Program-made: the position numbers and the translations under genes
Notes under the pieces: generated by a model
The model's input: the letters and a program-made list of their open reading frames with translations, nothing else
The model's database searches: none
What the model was told of the DNA's origin: nothing
Shown here: one piece after another, positions 35,666-45,421 of the stretch
How the letters are laid out: the number at the start of each line of letters is the position of its first letter
How positions within the stretch are numbered: the stretch's first letter is position 1
NCBI RefSeq assembly: GCF_007671655.1
Contig: NZ_VCGX01000001.1
Location: forward strand, 248,001 to 312,000
Length of the DNA: 64,000 nt
Source: Marinobacter piscis
GTDB taxonomy: Bacteria; Pseudomonadota; Gammaproteobacteria; Pseudomonadales; Oleiphilaceae
Direction: 5' to 3'

Positions 35666-36268
35666 TCAGGCCTGCCGGATCATTACCCAGCTTGGTGTTG
35701 ACAGCACCGGCTGCCTTGCCAGAACGGAAAACCCGAACCCTTCATAGAACCTTACGTTGGCCAGCTCATCCGTTTCCAGATAAAGACTCTCCCCCGGTGT
35801 GCTGCTGACTGCGTAGTCCATCAGCCGTGTTCCGATTCCCTGCTGTTGCAGCGAAGTGTCCACAGCCAGCGGCCCCAGGTGCCAATGTGGTATCGATGGA
35901 TCCAGCCTGGCCCAGATGCTGAGCCAGATAGCCAGGCGTACAGTGCCTGCCGGAGTATTTGAGGTGAGCAACGCCGGCATCAGTTGCAGAAAATCCCGCA
36001 ATGTTGGCTTGCAGTCCCCGGGAGGCAGCATGCCCAACACTCCCGCCAGACGCCCGTCAGAGAAAACACCCAACAATTTGCCCTTGCGCTGTACATAGGC
36101 CAGTAGCCCGGAAAAAAACCGCCTGAGGCGCCGTTCCCGTAACGCGGATGACGCCCCGAACACCTTGATATGTATGGGGTTGTCATTCATGGCCCTGGCA
36201 CAGATAACGGCAGCTGCCGACATATCCTCTCGCCGCAGCGGACAAACATCATAGGCCTCTTTTCTCAC
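35666..36268 (-). CDS. GNAT family N-acetyltransferase
   Basis: The 200-residue product has a GNAT fold: DVCPLRREDMSAAA at the start, the acetyl-CoA binding strand and loop LGPLAVDTSLQQQGIGTRLM (the Q/RxxGxG/A motif as QQQGIG), and LETDELANVRFYEGFGF. The GTG at 36268 is chosen because GAGGAGG lies eight bases upstream; an earlier TTG in frame sits before the ribosome site. It sits against the direction of its neighbours, between HiPIP and a thioesterase gene. The substrate is unknown. Confidence 0.85.
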   Translation of the reverse strand: MRKEAYDVCPLRREDMSAAAVICARAMNDNPIHIKVFGASSALRERRLRRFFSGLLAYVQRKGKLLGVFSDGRLAGVLGMLPPGDCKPTLRDFLQLMPALLTSNTPAGTVRLAIWLSIWARLDPSIPHWHLGPLAVDTSLQQQGIGTRLMDYAVSSTPGESLYLETDELANVRFYEGFGFSVLARQPVLSTPSWVMIRQA

Positions 36269-36363
36269 AGACCTTACCTCCTCTAAGCACAAAAAAACCT
36301 GAAAATCAGGTATTATCCACCATGAACGCGAGAAGCCAGCTCATCTTCAAGAGGTAGTCGCCT

Positions 36364-36795
36364 ATGACAACGGATGCAACCCGGGACTGGACACTGGAAC
36401 AGTTTCCCGCCCGCTCGCACGACAAATTACGCTACGCCGATACTGACCGCCAGGGCCATGTTAACAACGCTGTATTTGCAACGTTTATTGAAACCGGCCG
36501 GGTCGAGCTGATCTACAATCCCGAAGCACCACTGACCTCCCCCGGCACGTCGTTTGTGATTGCCAGCCTCAACCTGCAGCTGAAAGCAGAGATTCACTGG
36601 CCAGGAACAGTGGACATCGGCACCATGGTCACCCGTGTTGGCAACAGTTCCATACAGTTGTATCAGAGTCTTTTTCAGAATGGCGTATGCTGCGCAACCG
36701 CGGAAACCGCCATTGTCAGCATAGACGAAAACACCCAAAGGCCATCGCCGCTGTCTGAATCAGTTCGCGCTAATCTGGCGCCTTTGCAACCTTAA
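36364..36795 (+). CDS. Acyl-CoA thioesterase, hot-dog fold (4HBT)
   Basis: The 143-residue protein matches the 4-hydroxybenzoyl-CoA thioesterase-like family: [23 protein letters not shown] holds the catalytic Asp-x-x-GHVNN element near residues 22-36. Members cleave acyl-CoA thioesters to free acids. GAGGT lies before the ATG. The next gene, hisI, begins 19 bases later, so the two could share a transcript, without a metabolic reason that I can see. Confidence 0.88.
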   Translation: MTTDATRDWTLEQFPARSHDKLRYADTDRQGHVNNAVFATFIETGRVELIYNPEAPLTSPGTSFVIASLNLQLKAEIHWPGTVDIGTMVTRVGNSSIQLYQSLFQNGVCCATAETAIVSIDENTQRPSPLSESVRANLAPLQP

Positions 36796-36814
36796 CGCTT
36801 CAGGATTCACTGCA

Positions 36815-37231
36815 ATGAAGAACGCACCTGTTAACCCGGATGCTCCTGACTGGATTGAGTCCATTCAGTGGACAGCTGACGGCCTGGTCCCAGCCATTGC
36901 CCAGGACGCGGCCTCCGGGGAGATCCTGATGATGGCCTGGATGAACCGTGAATCACTTCGCCTCACGGCAGAAGAAGGCCAGGCGGTTTACTGGTCGCGG
37001 TCGCGGGGCAAGCTCTGGCGCAAGGGAGAAACGTCCGGGCATCAGCAGATCATCAAGGATATCCGTCTTGACTGTGATGAAGACGTAATTCTTCTCAAAG
37101 TTGAGCAGAAAGGCGGCATTGCCTGTCATACCGGTCGCCACAGCTGCTTTTACCGGTCACTGCAGGATCAGCAGTGGGTCAGTGTCGAGCCAGTCATCAA
37201 AGACCCTGAAGCCATTTATGGCAGCAACTGA
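36815..37231 (+). CDS. hisI: Phosphoribosyl-AMP cyclohydrolase
   Basis: HisI opens the purine ring of phosphoribosyl-AMP in the third step of histidine synthesis. The 138-residue product has [26 protein letters not shown], the metal-binding [10 protein letters not shown] and the cysteine pair [14 protein letters not shown]. Single-domain HisI with a separate HisE is the Pseudomonas-type arrangement. hisE follows after 12 bases. Confidence 0.96.
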   Translation: MKNAPVNPDAPDWIESIQWTADGLVPAIAQDAASGEILMMAWMNRESLRLTAEEGQAVYWSRSRGKLWRKGETSGHQQIIKDIRLDCDEDVILLKVEQKGGIACHTGRHSCFYRSLQDQQWVSVEPVIKDPEAIYGSN

Positions 37232-37243
37232 GGAGTGAGTGCA

Positions 37244-37573
37244 TTGAGTGATATTCTGGAAAACCTCACCCGTGTTCTGGAAGCCAGAAAAGCCGCCGAT
37301 CCGGAGACATCCTACGTCGCCAGTCTCCACGCCAAGGGCCTGAACAAAATCCTGGAAAAAGTAGGCGAAGAGTGCACCGAGACACTGCTGGCTGCCAAGG
37401 ATGCAGAGCATTCAGGGGACACCCAGGCATTGATCAGCGAAACAGCCGACCTCTGGTTTCACAGCATGGTCATGCTTTCCAGGCTTGGCTTGAGTTCTGC
37501 TGATGTACTGAACGAGCTGGATAGCCGGTTTGACCTCTCCGGACTTGATGAGAAGGCTTCCAGAAGCGAATAG
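37244..37573 (+). CDS. hisE: Phosphoribosyl-ATP diphosphatase
   Basis: HisE removes pyrophosphate from phosphoribosyl-ATP, the step before HisI. The 109-residue product carries the MazG-like metal site [16 protein letters not shown] and [15 protein letters not shown] place the start at the TTG at 37244 ([13 protein letters not shown]), because GAGGAG is eight bases upstream; a GTG nine bases earlier is possible. It follows hisI directly and precedes tatA. Confidence 0.93.
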   Translation: MSDILENLTRVLEARKAADPETSYVASLHAKGLNKILEKVGEECTETLLAAKDAEHSGDTQALISETADLWFHSMVMLSRLGLSSADVLNELDSRFDLSGLDEKASRSE

Positions 37574-37670
37574 GCCAAGGGTAGTAATACCTACAACGGG
37601 GGGTTTCCGAAAACCGGCCCTGTTAACGTATACTGTCAAACTACGAAAACATCAAAACGAGGGTCCCCCA

Positions 37671-37907
37671 ATGGGCATCAGCATTTGGCAACTTCTTATT
37701 GTACTGGGCATTGTCATTCTTCTGTTCGGAACGAAAAAACTGCGCAACATCGGGACTGACCTGGGTGGCGCCATCCGCGGATTCAAAAAATCCATGAGTG
37801 ACGAGGAAAACCCGACGGACGACGACCCTGAATCCCTCGAAGACACGCAGGAAGAGCCGGTTCAGAAAACGGCCGAAGAGAAGCCCAGAGAAAAAACTAA
37901 AAGCTGA
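37671..37907 (+). CDS. tatA: Sec-independent protein translocase TatA
   Basis: TatA forms the pore-like oligomer of the twin-arginine translocase, which exports folded proteins. The 78-residue product has one N-terminal membrane helix ([20 protein letters not shown]), an amphipathic helix with [12 protein letters not shown] and a charged tail. The ATG at 37671 follows AGGGTCCCCC, and upstream in-frame codons are not part of the gene. It begins tatABC. Confidence 0.96.
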   Translation: MGISIWQLLIVLGIVILLFGTKKLRNIGTDLGGAIRGFKKSMSDEENPTDDDPESLEDTQEEPVQKTAEEKPREKTKS

Positions 37908-37918
37908 GACCCGGCAGA

Positions 37919-38335
37919 ATGTTTGATATCGGCTTTATTGAGCTTTTGATTTGCGGCGTGATTGCTCTGCTGGTGCTTGGCCCCGAACGGCTTCCCACAG
38001 CTGCGCGAGCTGCCGGGCGCTGGGTTGGCGGTGCCCGCCGCATGGTCTCCCAGTTCACCTCGGAGCTGGACCGTCAACTCAAAGCCGAAGAACTTCGAAA
38101 AGAGCTGAGTGAGGCCGGTGATGTGGGGCTGGACGATGTCAAGAAAACCGTACGCGGAGCGTTGGATGAGGCCAAGAAATACGAGCATATGGTCTGGTCC
38201 GATGACGCCTCCTCTGGCAGTAGCCAGAAAGCGGTGAAAGATCAGAACACCCCGAGCGATACAGCTGCCCCCTCTGCCGGGAACAAACCTGATGAGCCAG
38301 ACACGGCGCAAAATCCGTCGGATAAAACTTCATGA
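37919..38335 (+). CDS. tatB: Sec-independent protein translocase TatB
   Basis: TatB, with TatC, forms the receptor for twin-arginine signals. The 138-residue product starts MFDIGFIELLICGVIALLVL, with GPERLP after the helix and an amphipathic helix (AAGRWVGGARRMVSQFTSEL) typical of TatB rather than TatA. The tail is long and polar. The four-base overlap with tatC (ATGA) shows coupling. Confidence 0.96.
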   Translation: MFDIGFIELLICGVIALLVLGPERLPTAARAAGRWVGGARRMVSQFTSELDRQLKAEELRKELSEAGDVGLDDVKKTVRGALDEAKKYEHMVWSDDASSGSSQKAVKDQNTPSDTAAPSAGNKPDEPDTAQNPSDKTS

Positions 38336-39132
38336 GCACACGAACAGAGGGTGAGAATCCGGATCATCATGACGCAAATCCAGAACAGCCAGAAATGCCC
38401 CTGGTTGAACACCTGTTGGAGCTTCGCAACCGCCTGCTAAAAATGGTGTTAGCGGTCGCGATCTGCTTTGCGGTCATCTACCCTTTTGCGAATGAGCTGT
38501 ATCTCTGGCTGGCAGAACCTATCCGGACCCTGCTGCCGGTCGGCCAGACCATGATCGCAACCGATATAACCTCACCGTTTTTCGCGCCGCTGAAACTGGC
38601 TCTGTTTTTATCGGTGTTCGCGGCCATTCCGATCATTCTCTATCAGCTCTGGAGCTTCGTTGCACCCGGGCTGTACACCCACGAGAAACGTCTGGCCTTT
38701 CCGCTGCTGTTTACCTCTGTGGTGCTGTTTTACCTGGGTGCTGCTTTCGCCTACTTTGTGGTTTTCCCACTTGTGTTCGGCTTTTTTACAGCAATCGGCC
38801 CCGAAGGGATTGTTGAATTACCCGACATCAGCAGCTACCTGAACTTCGTACTGAAAATGTTCTTTGCGTTCGGGGTCGCCTTTGAAATCCCCATAGCAAC
38901 CATTCTGCTCATCCTCAGTGGCGCCACAACGCCGGCTGACCTTGCTGCAAAACGGCCTTACGTTGTCGTTGGCTGCTTTGTGATCGGAATGATGCTGACA
39001 CCACCGGATATCATTTCCCAGACACTTCTGGCTCTGCCCATGTGGATTCTGTTCGAACTGGGCATTCTGTTTGGCCGTCTGGCTAAGCGTGAGGTTGAAG
39101 ATCCGTATACGGACGAGCCGCCGGCTGAATGA
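38332..39132 (+). CDS. tatC: Sec-independent protein translocase TatC
   Basis: TatC is the six-helix core of the translocase that binds the twin-arginine signal peptide. The 266-residue product shows PLVEHLLELRNRLLKM, SPFFAPLKLALFLSVFAAIP, LWSFVAPGLYTHEKR and GVAFEIPIATILL, all TatC hallmarks. It overlaps tatB by four bases and rsmE by four bases. A local client is the HiPIP precursor. Confidence 0.97.
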   Translation: MSTRTEGENPDHHDANPEQPEMPLVEHLLELRNRLLKMVLAVAICFAVIYPFANELYLWLAEPIRTLLPVGQTMIATDITSPFFAPLKLALFLSVFAAIPIILYQLWSFVAPGLYTHEKRLAFPLLFTSVVLFYLGAAFAYFVVFPLVFGFFTAIGPEGIVELPDISSYLNFVLKMFFAFGVAFEIPIATILLILSGATTPADLAAKRPYVVVGCFVIGMMLTPPDIISQTLLALPMWILFELGILFGRLAKREVEDPYTDEPPAE

Positions 39133-39848
39133 ACCAGGCCTTATTGTTTCCGGAAGACTTCGTAGCACATGATCGAGTCGTGCTACGGGGCCGTCGACTT
39201 GCGCACATTCAGTCTGTCCTGCGCCTGTCAGCGGGCGACCGGCTCCCGGTTGGCCGCGTAAACGGGCTGATGGGTCATGGCACGGTGGTCCGCCTCACCG
39301 ACACCGAAGCTGAGCTGATGCTAACGCTGAGCGAACCGCCTCCGGCGGCGCCACCTCTTACGCTTATTCTTGCCATGCCACGGCCAAAAATGTTCCGCCG
39401 CATCCTGCAGACGAGTGCCACTCTGGGCATTAAGGATATCTGGCTGATCAACGCCTACAAGGTGGAGAAAAGCTTCTGGCAAACGCCCTGGCTGTCGGAT
39501 GAAAACCTGCGGGACAACCTCACCCTGGGGCTGGAGCAGGCAAAAGACACTACCATGCCGGACGTACATATCCGCAAACTGTTTAAACCGTTTGTGGAAG
39601 ATGAGTTGCCCGCACTGCTACGCGACAAAGTAGCCCTGGTTGCACACCCGGGGACAGCAACACCCTGCCCCACACACCTGAACCAGCCTGCAGCCTTGTG
39701 CGTAGGGCCGGAAGGCGGCTTCACGCCCTATGAGGTGGGTAAACTGGAGGAAGCCGGGTGTCAGAGCGTTCATCTGGGGCCACGCATCCTGCGGGTCGAA
39801 ACGGCGGTCCCAGTACTTGTAAGCCGGCTATTCGACGCCTGTCTCTGA
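39129..39848 (+). CDS. rsmE: 16S rRNA (uracil1498-N3)-methyltransferase RsmE
   Basis: RsmE is a SPOUT-fold methyltransferase that modifies U1498 of 16S rRNA. The 239-residue product has an N-terminal PUA-like part (HIQSVLRLSAGDRLPV) and the C-terminal knot with LCVGPEGGFTPYEV and LGPRILRVETAVPV, which binds S-adenosylmethionine. The ATG overlaps the tatC stop by four bases. It converges on the DUF808 gene, with only 11 bases between the stops. Confidence 0.95.
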   Translation: MNQALLFPEDFVAHDRVVLRGRRLAHIQSVLRLSAGDRLPVGRVNGLMGHGTVVRLTDTEAELMLTLSEPPPAAPPLTLILAMPRPKMFRRILQTSATLGIKDIWLINAYKVEKSFWQTPWLSDENLRDNLTLGLEQAKDTTMPDVHIRKLFKPFVEDELPALLRDKVALVAHPGTATPCPTHLNQPAALCVGPEGGFTPYEVGKLEEAGCQSVHLGPRILRVETAVPVLVSRLFDACL

Positions 39849-39859
39849 TTCAGGAAGCC

Positions 39860-40771
39860 TCAGCTCTGGCCTCCCAGATGCGGAGTAAAGGTGTAAGTAC
39901 GGCAACCAGTAGCGCCCCCCGCCAGCAAACCAAACAGTCCATTCGCCAGGACGGGGATCAGAGCTGCGGGCAGGCCACCAAAGCCTGCGGCAAACACCTC
40001 TATAGCATGATAAATGGGCGGTATGCCATGCACCAGGATGCCACCACCTACAAGGAACATGGCGATCGTGCCAACAATGGCCAGGGCCTTCATCAGGTAG
40101 GGGGCAAGCCAGAGAATACTGTTGCCCAGCCGCTGAGCCAGAGCGCTGTCTCTCTGACTCAGATAGAGGCCGCCATCGTCCAGCTTTACAATGCCCGCCA
40201 CGAGGCCGTAAACACCCACGGTGATCATCGCCGCCACCACCGCCAGCACAATAAACTGCATACCAATCCCCTCCCCCGTTACCACTCCGAGGGTGATGGC
40301 GATGATTTCCGCCGACAGGATGAAGTCCGTACGAATAGCGCCTTTGATCTTTCGCTTTTCCACAACCCGCAGATCCACGTCAGGTTGCTTCAGAGCTTCG
40401 AGCAGCTCTTTCTTACGTTGTTTTTCCGCCTCCGTGTGCAGAAACCTGTGGGCCAGTTTTTCTGCACCCTCAAAGCACAGAAAGGCGCCACCCAGCATTA
40501 AAAGCGGTGTGACCAGCCAGGGGACGAAAAAGCTGATCGCGACTGCAGCGGGTACCAGGATTGCCTTATTCACCAGTGATCCCTTGGCAACCGACCAAAC
40601 CACCGGCAATTCCCGCGCAGCCCTCACACCAGTCACCTGCTGAGCATTCAGAGCAAGGTCGTCCCCAAGCACACCCGCAGTTTTTTTAGCGGCCGCTTTT
40701 GTCATCATGGAGATGTCGTCAAGGAGAGTGGCTATGTCATCAAATAACGCGAGAAGACTGGTTCCTGCCAT
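39860..40771 (-). CDS. DUF808 family membrane protein (YedI-like)
   Basis: The 303-residue product begins [20 protein letters not shown], typical of DUF808/YedI, followed by [20 protein letters not shown] and several hydrophobic segments, including one with [12 protein letters not shown]. It is a probable inner-membrane protein with about seven helices and no established function. The gene sits after ubiI on the same strand, 28 bases from its stop, so it may be read through from the pepP-ubiH-ubiI cluster. Confidence 0.92.
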   Translation of the reverse strand: MAGTSLLALFDDIATLLDDISMMTKAAAKKTAGVLGDDLALNAQQVTGVRAARELPVVWSVAKGSLVNKAILVPAAVAISFFVPWLVTPLLMLGGAFLCFEGAEKLAHRFLHTEAEKQRKKELLEALKQPDVDLRVVEKRKIKGAIRTDFILSAEIIAITLGVVTGEGIGMQFIVLAVVAAMITVGVYGLVAGIVKLDDGGLYLSQRDSALAQRLGNSILWLAPYLMKALAIVGTIAMFLVGGGILVHGIPPIYHAIEVFAAGFGGLPAALIPVLANGLFGLLAGGATGCRTYTFTPHLGGQS

Positions 40772-40799
40772 CGGAACAGATCCTTTTCAGGGCGAAGGC

Positions 40800-42023
40800 C
40801 TATATAATAAGGCCCATTGCCTCGGCTGCGATACGGTTTTTTACCGGGGCAAGCTCATCAAGCCAGCGCATTCCTGTATTTCTGAGAAGCCTGACGGGCA
40901 GTTCATCACGGGCAAACAGCTGCTTGAAGCCTTCCATCGCCGCCATCATGGTCAGGTTCTCGCCTTTGCGGCGGCGCTGATAGCGTTTCAACACCAGTGG
41001 TGCAGACGGGCTCAGGCCGGCACACCTGGCCCTGGATAATTCATCCAGCAACACCCGTACGTCGCCATAACCGAGGTTGGCGCCCTGCCCGGCCAGCGGG
41101 TGTATGGTGTGCGCTGCATCCCCCAGTAACGCAAAACCACTGGCAATGTAATCTTTGGCGTGGCGCTGTCGCAGCGGGAACGAAAAGCGTCTGGAAATAG
41201 TTTCAATACGGCCCAGCTCACCTTCAATTCCCTGCTCAAGCTCGGTGGTAAAGGCGGCATCATCCAGCGCCATCAAACGCCGGGCTTCAGCGGTATCCTG
41301 GGACCAGACAATGGAGCAGAAGTGTTCATCGCCTGTCTCTGTCAGTAGCGGCAGAAATGCCAGCGGCCCGGTCTGGGTAAACCTTTGCCAGGCCGTGTAT
41401 TGGTGACGCCGGGCCGTGCGCACAGTGCAGACAATCGCGTGCTGGTCGTAATCCCATTCCCGGGTTGGTATCCCGGCCCACTGGCGCAACCGGGAGTTAC
41501 CACCATCGGCAGCCACCACGAGGCGGGCACTCAGTGTGCGCCCATCCGCAAGTTCAATAGTGCGCAGATCACCCTTCAGAGCACAACCGGTAACCTGCAC
41601 ACCGTCAAACACCTCAACGTTGCTGGTTTCCACAACCTCAAACAAGGCTCTGACCAGACTGCGATTTTCTACAATGGTGCCGAGGGAACGGGTCTGCATC
41701 TCGGCGGCGTCAAAATGAATACGTCCGGTCCCATCGCCATCCCACACGGTCATGCCCTGATACGGGCAATGGCGACCCGCGGTAACGCCCTTCCAGGCGC
41801 CCAGTGATTCCAGCAACTGCTGGCTGGCCATGGAAATGGCACTTACCCTGGGCTCGAAATCAGCGACACTGTTGGCGGCCACAGGAGCCTGCAGCAAGGA
41901 ACTGCGCTCCCCGCCCTCGATCAGCCCCACATTCCAACCCTGCCGGGACAGCCCAAGCGCCAGAGCCGTACCTGTCATGCCGCCACCCACCACGAGAATA
42001 TCGAACACTCCGGTATCAGTCAT
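40800..42023 (-). CDS. ubiI: UbiH/UbiI/COQ6-type FAD-dependent hydroxylase
   Basis: These flavoprotein monooxygenases hydroxylate ring carbons of ubiquinone precursors. The 407-residue product has the N-terminal FAD loop ILVVGGGMTGTALALGL, the DG segment ARLVVAADGGNSRLRQWAG and the GD motif FALLGDAAHTIHPLAGQGANLGYGD. Its place after ubiH matches visC/ubiI of Pseudomonas and E. coli, where UbiI acts at C5. The exact regiospecificity is inferred from order. The ATG overlaps the ubiH stop by eight bases. Confidence 0.88.
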   Translation of the reverse strand: MTDTGVFDILVVGGGMTGTALALGLSRQGWNVGLIEGGERSSLLQAPVAANSVADFEPRVSAISMASQQLLESLGAWKGVTAGRHCPYQGMTVWDGDGTGRIHFDAAEMQTRSLGTIVENRSLVRALFEVVETSNVEVFDGVQVTGCALKGDLRTIELADGRTLSARLVVAADGGNSRLRQWAGIPTREWDYDQHAIVCTVRTARRHQYTAWQRFTQTGPLAFLPLLTETGDEHFCSIVWSQDTAEARRLMALDDAAFTTELEQGIEGELGRIETISRRFSFPLRQRHAKDYIASGFALLGDAAHTIHPLAGQGANLGYGDVRVLLDELSRARCAGLSPSAPLVLKRYQRRRKGENLTMMAAMEGFKQLFARDELPVRLLRNTGMRWLDELAPVKNRIAAEAMGLII

Positions 42024-43314
42024 GACCTGGACTCCTGCTTTGTATGGGGCCGGGGGTGTGGCTCACACCCGGGCCGTTGATATCGGCACGACGTCCCCCG
42101 GTGCCCATGGCTTTACGTGCGAACAGGCGTTTGGCGCCGGGCAACAGATCCAGCCCGACCAGCCCGGCATCCCGGGCAGCCGCTACAGGTGCCAGAGAGT
42201 GGCCAAAAATACGGATGAGCGAATCCGAGAACTGTACAGTCTGCTGTCGGTCGGGGCGATGCAATTCGTGATAACGGCGCAGAATCTGAAAATCCCCCGG
42301 CGAGCGCCCCTGCGCATCCGCCAGCCGGAACTGTTCCACCAGCGTCATCAATCCGCGCAACGCCAGATTAAAGCCCTGCCCGGCCACCGGGTGTAATGCG
42401 TGCGCCGCATTGCCAACAAGCGCGACTCCAGGCCTGACCGGCTCTTCCACCGTGGTCAGACTCAACGGATAGTGGCTACAGGCACCTATATGGGTGAATC
42501 GCCCCAGACGCCAGCCAAAACGACTCTGGAGCCGTTCGCATTTGTTGCGATCTGTCATGGCCAGAACCTCTTCAAGCTCCTTGTCGTCCAGGGTCCAGAT
42601 CAGCGCCGACTGGTAACCCGCATGGGCAGGTGAGCCATGGGGCAACAGGGCCATTGGCCCGGCATCAGTAAAACGCTCAAAAGCGGTGAACTCGTGGCTG
42701 TCACTGGTCGACACATTGGCCACAAGGGCATTCTGGTTGTAGCCGTGGTGGCTGGCCTGAAAGCCAAGCGTCTCTCGCAGACCGGAGCGGCCGCCGTCTG
42801 CAACAATCAGACACTGCGCTGACAGGGTTGTGGTTTCGCTGCCGGTCTTCAGCGACACCTGCACACCCTGTTCGGTCGGCGTCATTCCAACAACCTCGGC
42901 CGGCGCCTGCCACTGGGTCTGTGCGTCAAGCAACTCCCGCATCAGGCAAAGCCCCATCCAGCGGTTGTCCACCACGTAGCCCAGCGCCTCTTGTTGGTAC
43001 TCGCGGGCGTTCAGGCGGGTAGCGCCGAAACGGCCACGGTCGGAAACGTGAATATGCTGAATAGGCGTGGCGTGCTCCGACAACCGGGACCAAAGCCCGA
43101 GCTCTTCAAAAATCAGCCGGGATCCCCAGGCCAATGCTGTCGAGCGGGCATCATAACTGGGCTGATAGGAATCGGGCAGTGCATCCGAAGACAGCGGAAA
43201 AGTCTCAACCACGGTTACCCGAAGCGCGGGCGCTACTCTGGCAAGGGCCAGAGCCAGGGTAGCCCCTGCCAGGCCGCCACCGGCAATGATGATATCGGTG
43301 TCAGAGTGTTTCAC
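42016..43314 (-). CDS. ubiH: 2-octaprenyl-6-methoxyphenyl hydroxylase UbiH
   Basis: UbiH is an FAD monooxygenase of the ubiquinone pathway. The 432-residue product has IIIAGGGLAGATLALALARV, LIVADGGRSGLRETLGF and ALVGNAAHALHPVAGQGFNLALRG, the three family fingerprints. The start is a GTG at 43314, five bases after the pepP stop. The C-terminus is about 30 residues longer than usual, with a Gly/Pro/Ser-rich end that overlaps ubiI. The ygfB-pepP-ubiH-ubiI order is conserved in gammaproteobacteria. Confidence 0.93.
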   Translation of the reverse strand: MKHSDTDIIIAGGGLAGATLALALARVAPALRVTVVETFPLSSDALPDSYQPSYDARSTALAWGSRLIFEELGLWSRLSEHATPIQHIHVSDRGRFGATRLNAREYQQEALGYVVDNRWMGLCLMRELLDAQTQWQAPAEVVGMTPTEQGVQVSLKTGSETTTLSAQCLIVADGGRSGLRETLGFQASHHGYNQNALVANVSTSDSHEFTAFERFTDAGPMALLPHGSPAHAGYQSALIWTLDDKELEEVLAMTDRNKCERLQSRFGWRLGRFTHIGACSHYPLSLTTVEEPVRPGVALVGNAAHALHPVAGQGFNLALRGLMTLVEQFRLADAQGRSPGDFQILRRYHELHRPDRQQTVQFSDSLIRIFGHSLAPVAAARDAGLVGLDLLPGAKRLFARKAMGTGGRRADINGPGVSHTPGPIQSRSPGHD

Positions 43315-43318
43315 AGGC

Positions 43319-44638
43319 TTATTCCGCCATCAGTGCTTCAATCTCTTCAATGGTTTTGGGTACATCACCGGTCAGTATCCGGCAACCGTCCTTGGTAACC
43401 ACAACATCATCTTCAATGCGAATACCAATACCCCGCCATTTCTCATCCACATCTGTGTTGTCCGGCGCAATGTACAAGCCAGGCTCAACGGTCAGAGCCA
43501 TACCCGGCTCCAGCTGTCGCCATGCATCGCCAACCCGGTAATCCCCTACATCATGTACATCCATTCCCAGCCAGTGGCCGGTACGGTGCATGAAAAAGGG
43601 CCGGAAGGCTTCGCTGGCAATGGCCTCTTCAACCGTCCCTGACAACAAACCCAGCTCAATCAGACCGCTGGTTAAGACTTCCAGCGCCGCCTCGTGCGGC
43701 TGATTCCAGTGATTGCCGGGCCGGACGGCTTCGATGGCTGCGTACTGGGCTGCCAGTACCACTTCATAGAGAGCGCGCTGCTCCTGGCTGAATGTGCCGT
43801 TAACCGGGAAGGTGCGAGTGATGTCAGATGCATAGCATTCCAGCTCACAACCGGCATCAATCAGCACCAGATCGCCATCTTTGAGCGGTGCTGTGTTCTC
43901 GATGTAGTGCAGGATGCAGCCGTTGGCACCACTGCCGACAATCGACGGGTAAGCCGTTGAGCGGGCGCCGTGATCCATAAACGTGTGAATCAGTTCGGCT
44001 TCCAGATTGTACTCATAGCCCCCTTTCCGGGCACGCTTCATGGCCCGTCGATGGGCTTCGGCACTGATCTCTCCTGCGCGCGCCATCACCTTGATCTCGT
44101 TAGCGCTTTTATACAGCCTCAGGTCGTGCAAAAGGTGTTCGAGGGATACAAATTCGCCCGGTGGATGCGCGCCACTTTTAACCTTGCTGCGGATGGTCTT
44201 GACCCAGTCCATCACCCGGACATCAAAACCCTGGTCCTTGCCGAGCGGGTAATAAACCCGGCTGCGACCTTCAATCATCCCCGGCAGAATGTCATCAATG
44301 TCCGCCACCGGAAAGGCATCATCCAGGCCATAGTCCTCTATGGCGCGCTCGGGTCCTACAAGAAAGCCATCCCACAGCTCTTTTTCGGGATGCCTCTCTT
44401 TACAGAACAGTACCGACTCACCATGCTCACGGCCGGGGATCAGTGCCAGCACAGCCTCAGGCTCACCAAAGCCGGTGAGGTACTGGAAATCACTGTCCTG
44501 ACGAAACGGATGTAACACATCCCGGTTGCGCACCCGTTCCGGCGCTGCCGGAATAATCGCAATGCTGTCTGGCGCCATGCGCTCCATCAACTTGCGACGG
44601 CGCTCGGCAAATTCCTTGACGGGTATAATGCTCGACAT
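43319..44638 (-). CDS. pepP: Xaa-Pro aminopeptidase
   Basis: PepP removes the N-terminal residue from peptides with proline in the second position. The 439-residue product has an N-terminal creatinase-like domain and the C-terminal pita-bread metal site: the Asp pair in DAGCELECYASDITRTFPV, His in HRTGHWLGMDVHD, and Glu in LTVEPGLYI and IRIEDDV, which bind two Mn ions. It is the second gene of ygfB-pepP-ubiH-ubiI. The ATG at 44638 fits the usual N-terminus. Confidence 0.96.
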   Translation of the reverse strand: MSSIIPVKEFAERRRKLMERMAPDSIAIIPAAPERVRNRDVLHPFRQDSDFQYLTGFGEPEAVLALIPGREHGESVLFCKERHPEKELWDGFLVGPERAIEDYGLDDAFPVADIDDILPGMIEGRSRVYYPLGKDQGFDVRVMDWVKTIRSKVKSGAHPPGEFVSLEHLLHDLRLYKSANEIKVMARAGEISAEAHRRAMKRARKGGYEYNLEAELIHTFMDHGARSTAYPSIVGSGANGCILHYIENTAPLKDGDLVLIDAGCELECYASDITRTFPVNGTFSQEQRALYEVVLAAQYAAIEAVRPGNHWNQPHEAALEVLTSGLIELGLLSGTVEEAIASEAFRPFFMHRTGHWLGMDVHDVGDYRVGDAWRQLEPGMALTVEPGLYIAPDNTDVDEKWRGIGIRIEDDVVVTKDGCRILTGDVPKTIEEIEALMAE

Positions 44639-44664
44639 AACTTCTCCCGCAGTAAGTAATCGTT

Positions 44665-45264
44665 TTAATGTAGCGTTGGTGCTTCCGGGCCAGGCTTTTC
44701 CGGGGGGTTAAACTCAGTAAACACTGCAAGTGCCCCCAGCCGGACATACTCTGTTATCTCTACCAACTGCTGTTCGCTTTCCTCGTCTGAATCCTGATCT
44801 TCAGAGACCTGACTGATGGCTACCAAATCTTCAATCAGCTCACGGATTTCGTCCGGCGCTTCACCTAAAGACTCGCCAGCAGCCAGGGCCATCCCCTCAA
44901 GAAACCCGCGCACCCAGGCCACCAGAGCTTCCAGGCGCTGTTCCAGTGCGTAATCATCGTCTGGCAACAGCGGATGAAAGCTCATGTCCGCCGACTTCAG
45001 GACCGTCAGGTTTTTTTCGTAGGCCTCATTCATGAATACAGACAGCTCACCAGCCTCTTCGGCCGTGGCCTCGGGTAACCCCATGTGCTCGCATACCAGG
45101 GCCAGCCACTCGCCCTTCTCTAAGCGCGATCCGGCAGCCAGCCGGCCGCAGAGCGCCCCGTGCAACTCGGACGGGTGACTGAATGCTTTATGAGTCGCGA
45201 AAACATTGGCCCAGCGCTCGAATTCAGCGGCATACGCTGCGCTGGCGGTGTCGGCTTCTGTCAT
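44665..45264 (-). CDS. ygfB: UPF0149 family protein YgfB
   Basis: The 199-residue acidic helical protein matches the YgfB/UPF0149 family by AFSHPSELHGALCGRLAAG near the start and by its constant position before pepP. In Pseudomonas aeruginosa, YgfB has been linked to control of the ampD-family promoter; whether this holds here is unknown. It begins the operon that runs into pepP, ubiH and ubiI. It is divergent from the zapA-partner gene, with 157 bases that presumably carry both promoters. Confidence 0.93.
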   Translation of the reverse strand: MTEADTASAAYAAEFERWANVFATHKAFSHPSELHGALCGRLAAGSRLEKGEWLALVCEHMGLPEATAEEAGELSVFMNEAYEKNLTVLKSADMSFHPLLPDDDYALEQRLEALVAWVRGFLEGMALAAGESLGEAPDEIRELIEDLVAISQVSEDQDSDEESEQQLVEITEYVRLGALAVFTEFNPPEKPGPEAPTLH

Positions 45265-45421
45265 GAACCGGGTAATCCTGTGTTGTGAAGTTAAAGCACT
45301 ATCCTAGCACTCAGGTGCTTTCAAGGCACTGCCCGGGTGATATGACACCCCCGTAAATTGACCGTTCTGCTACACACACTTATAGTTAGTCGCAATACCT
45401 TTAACCTATGCTGGGCACGTC

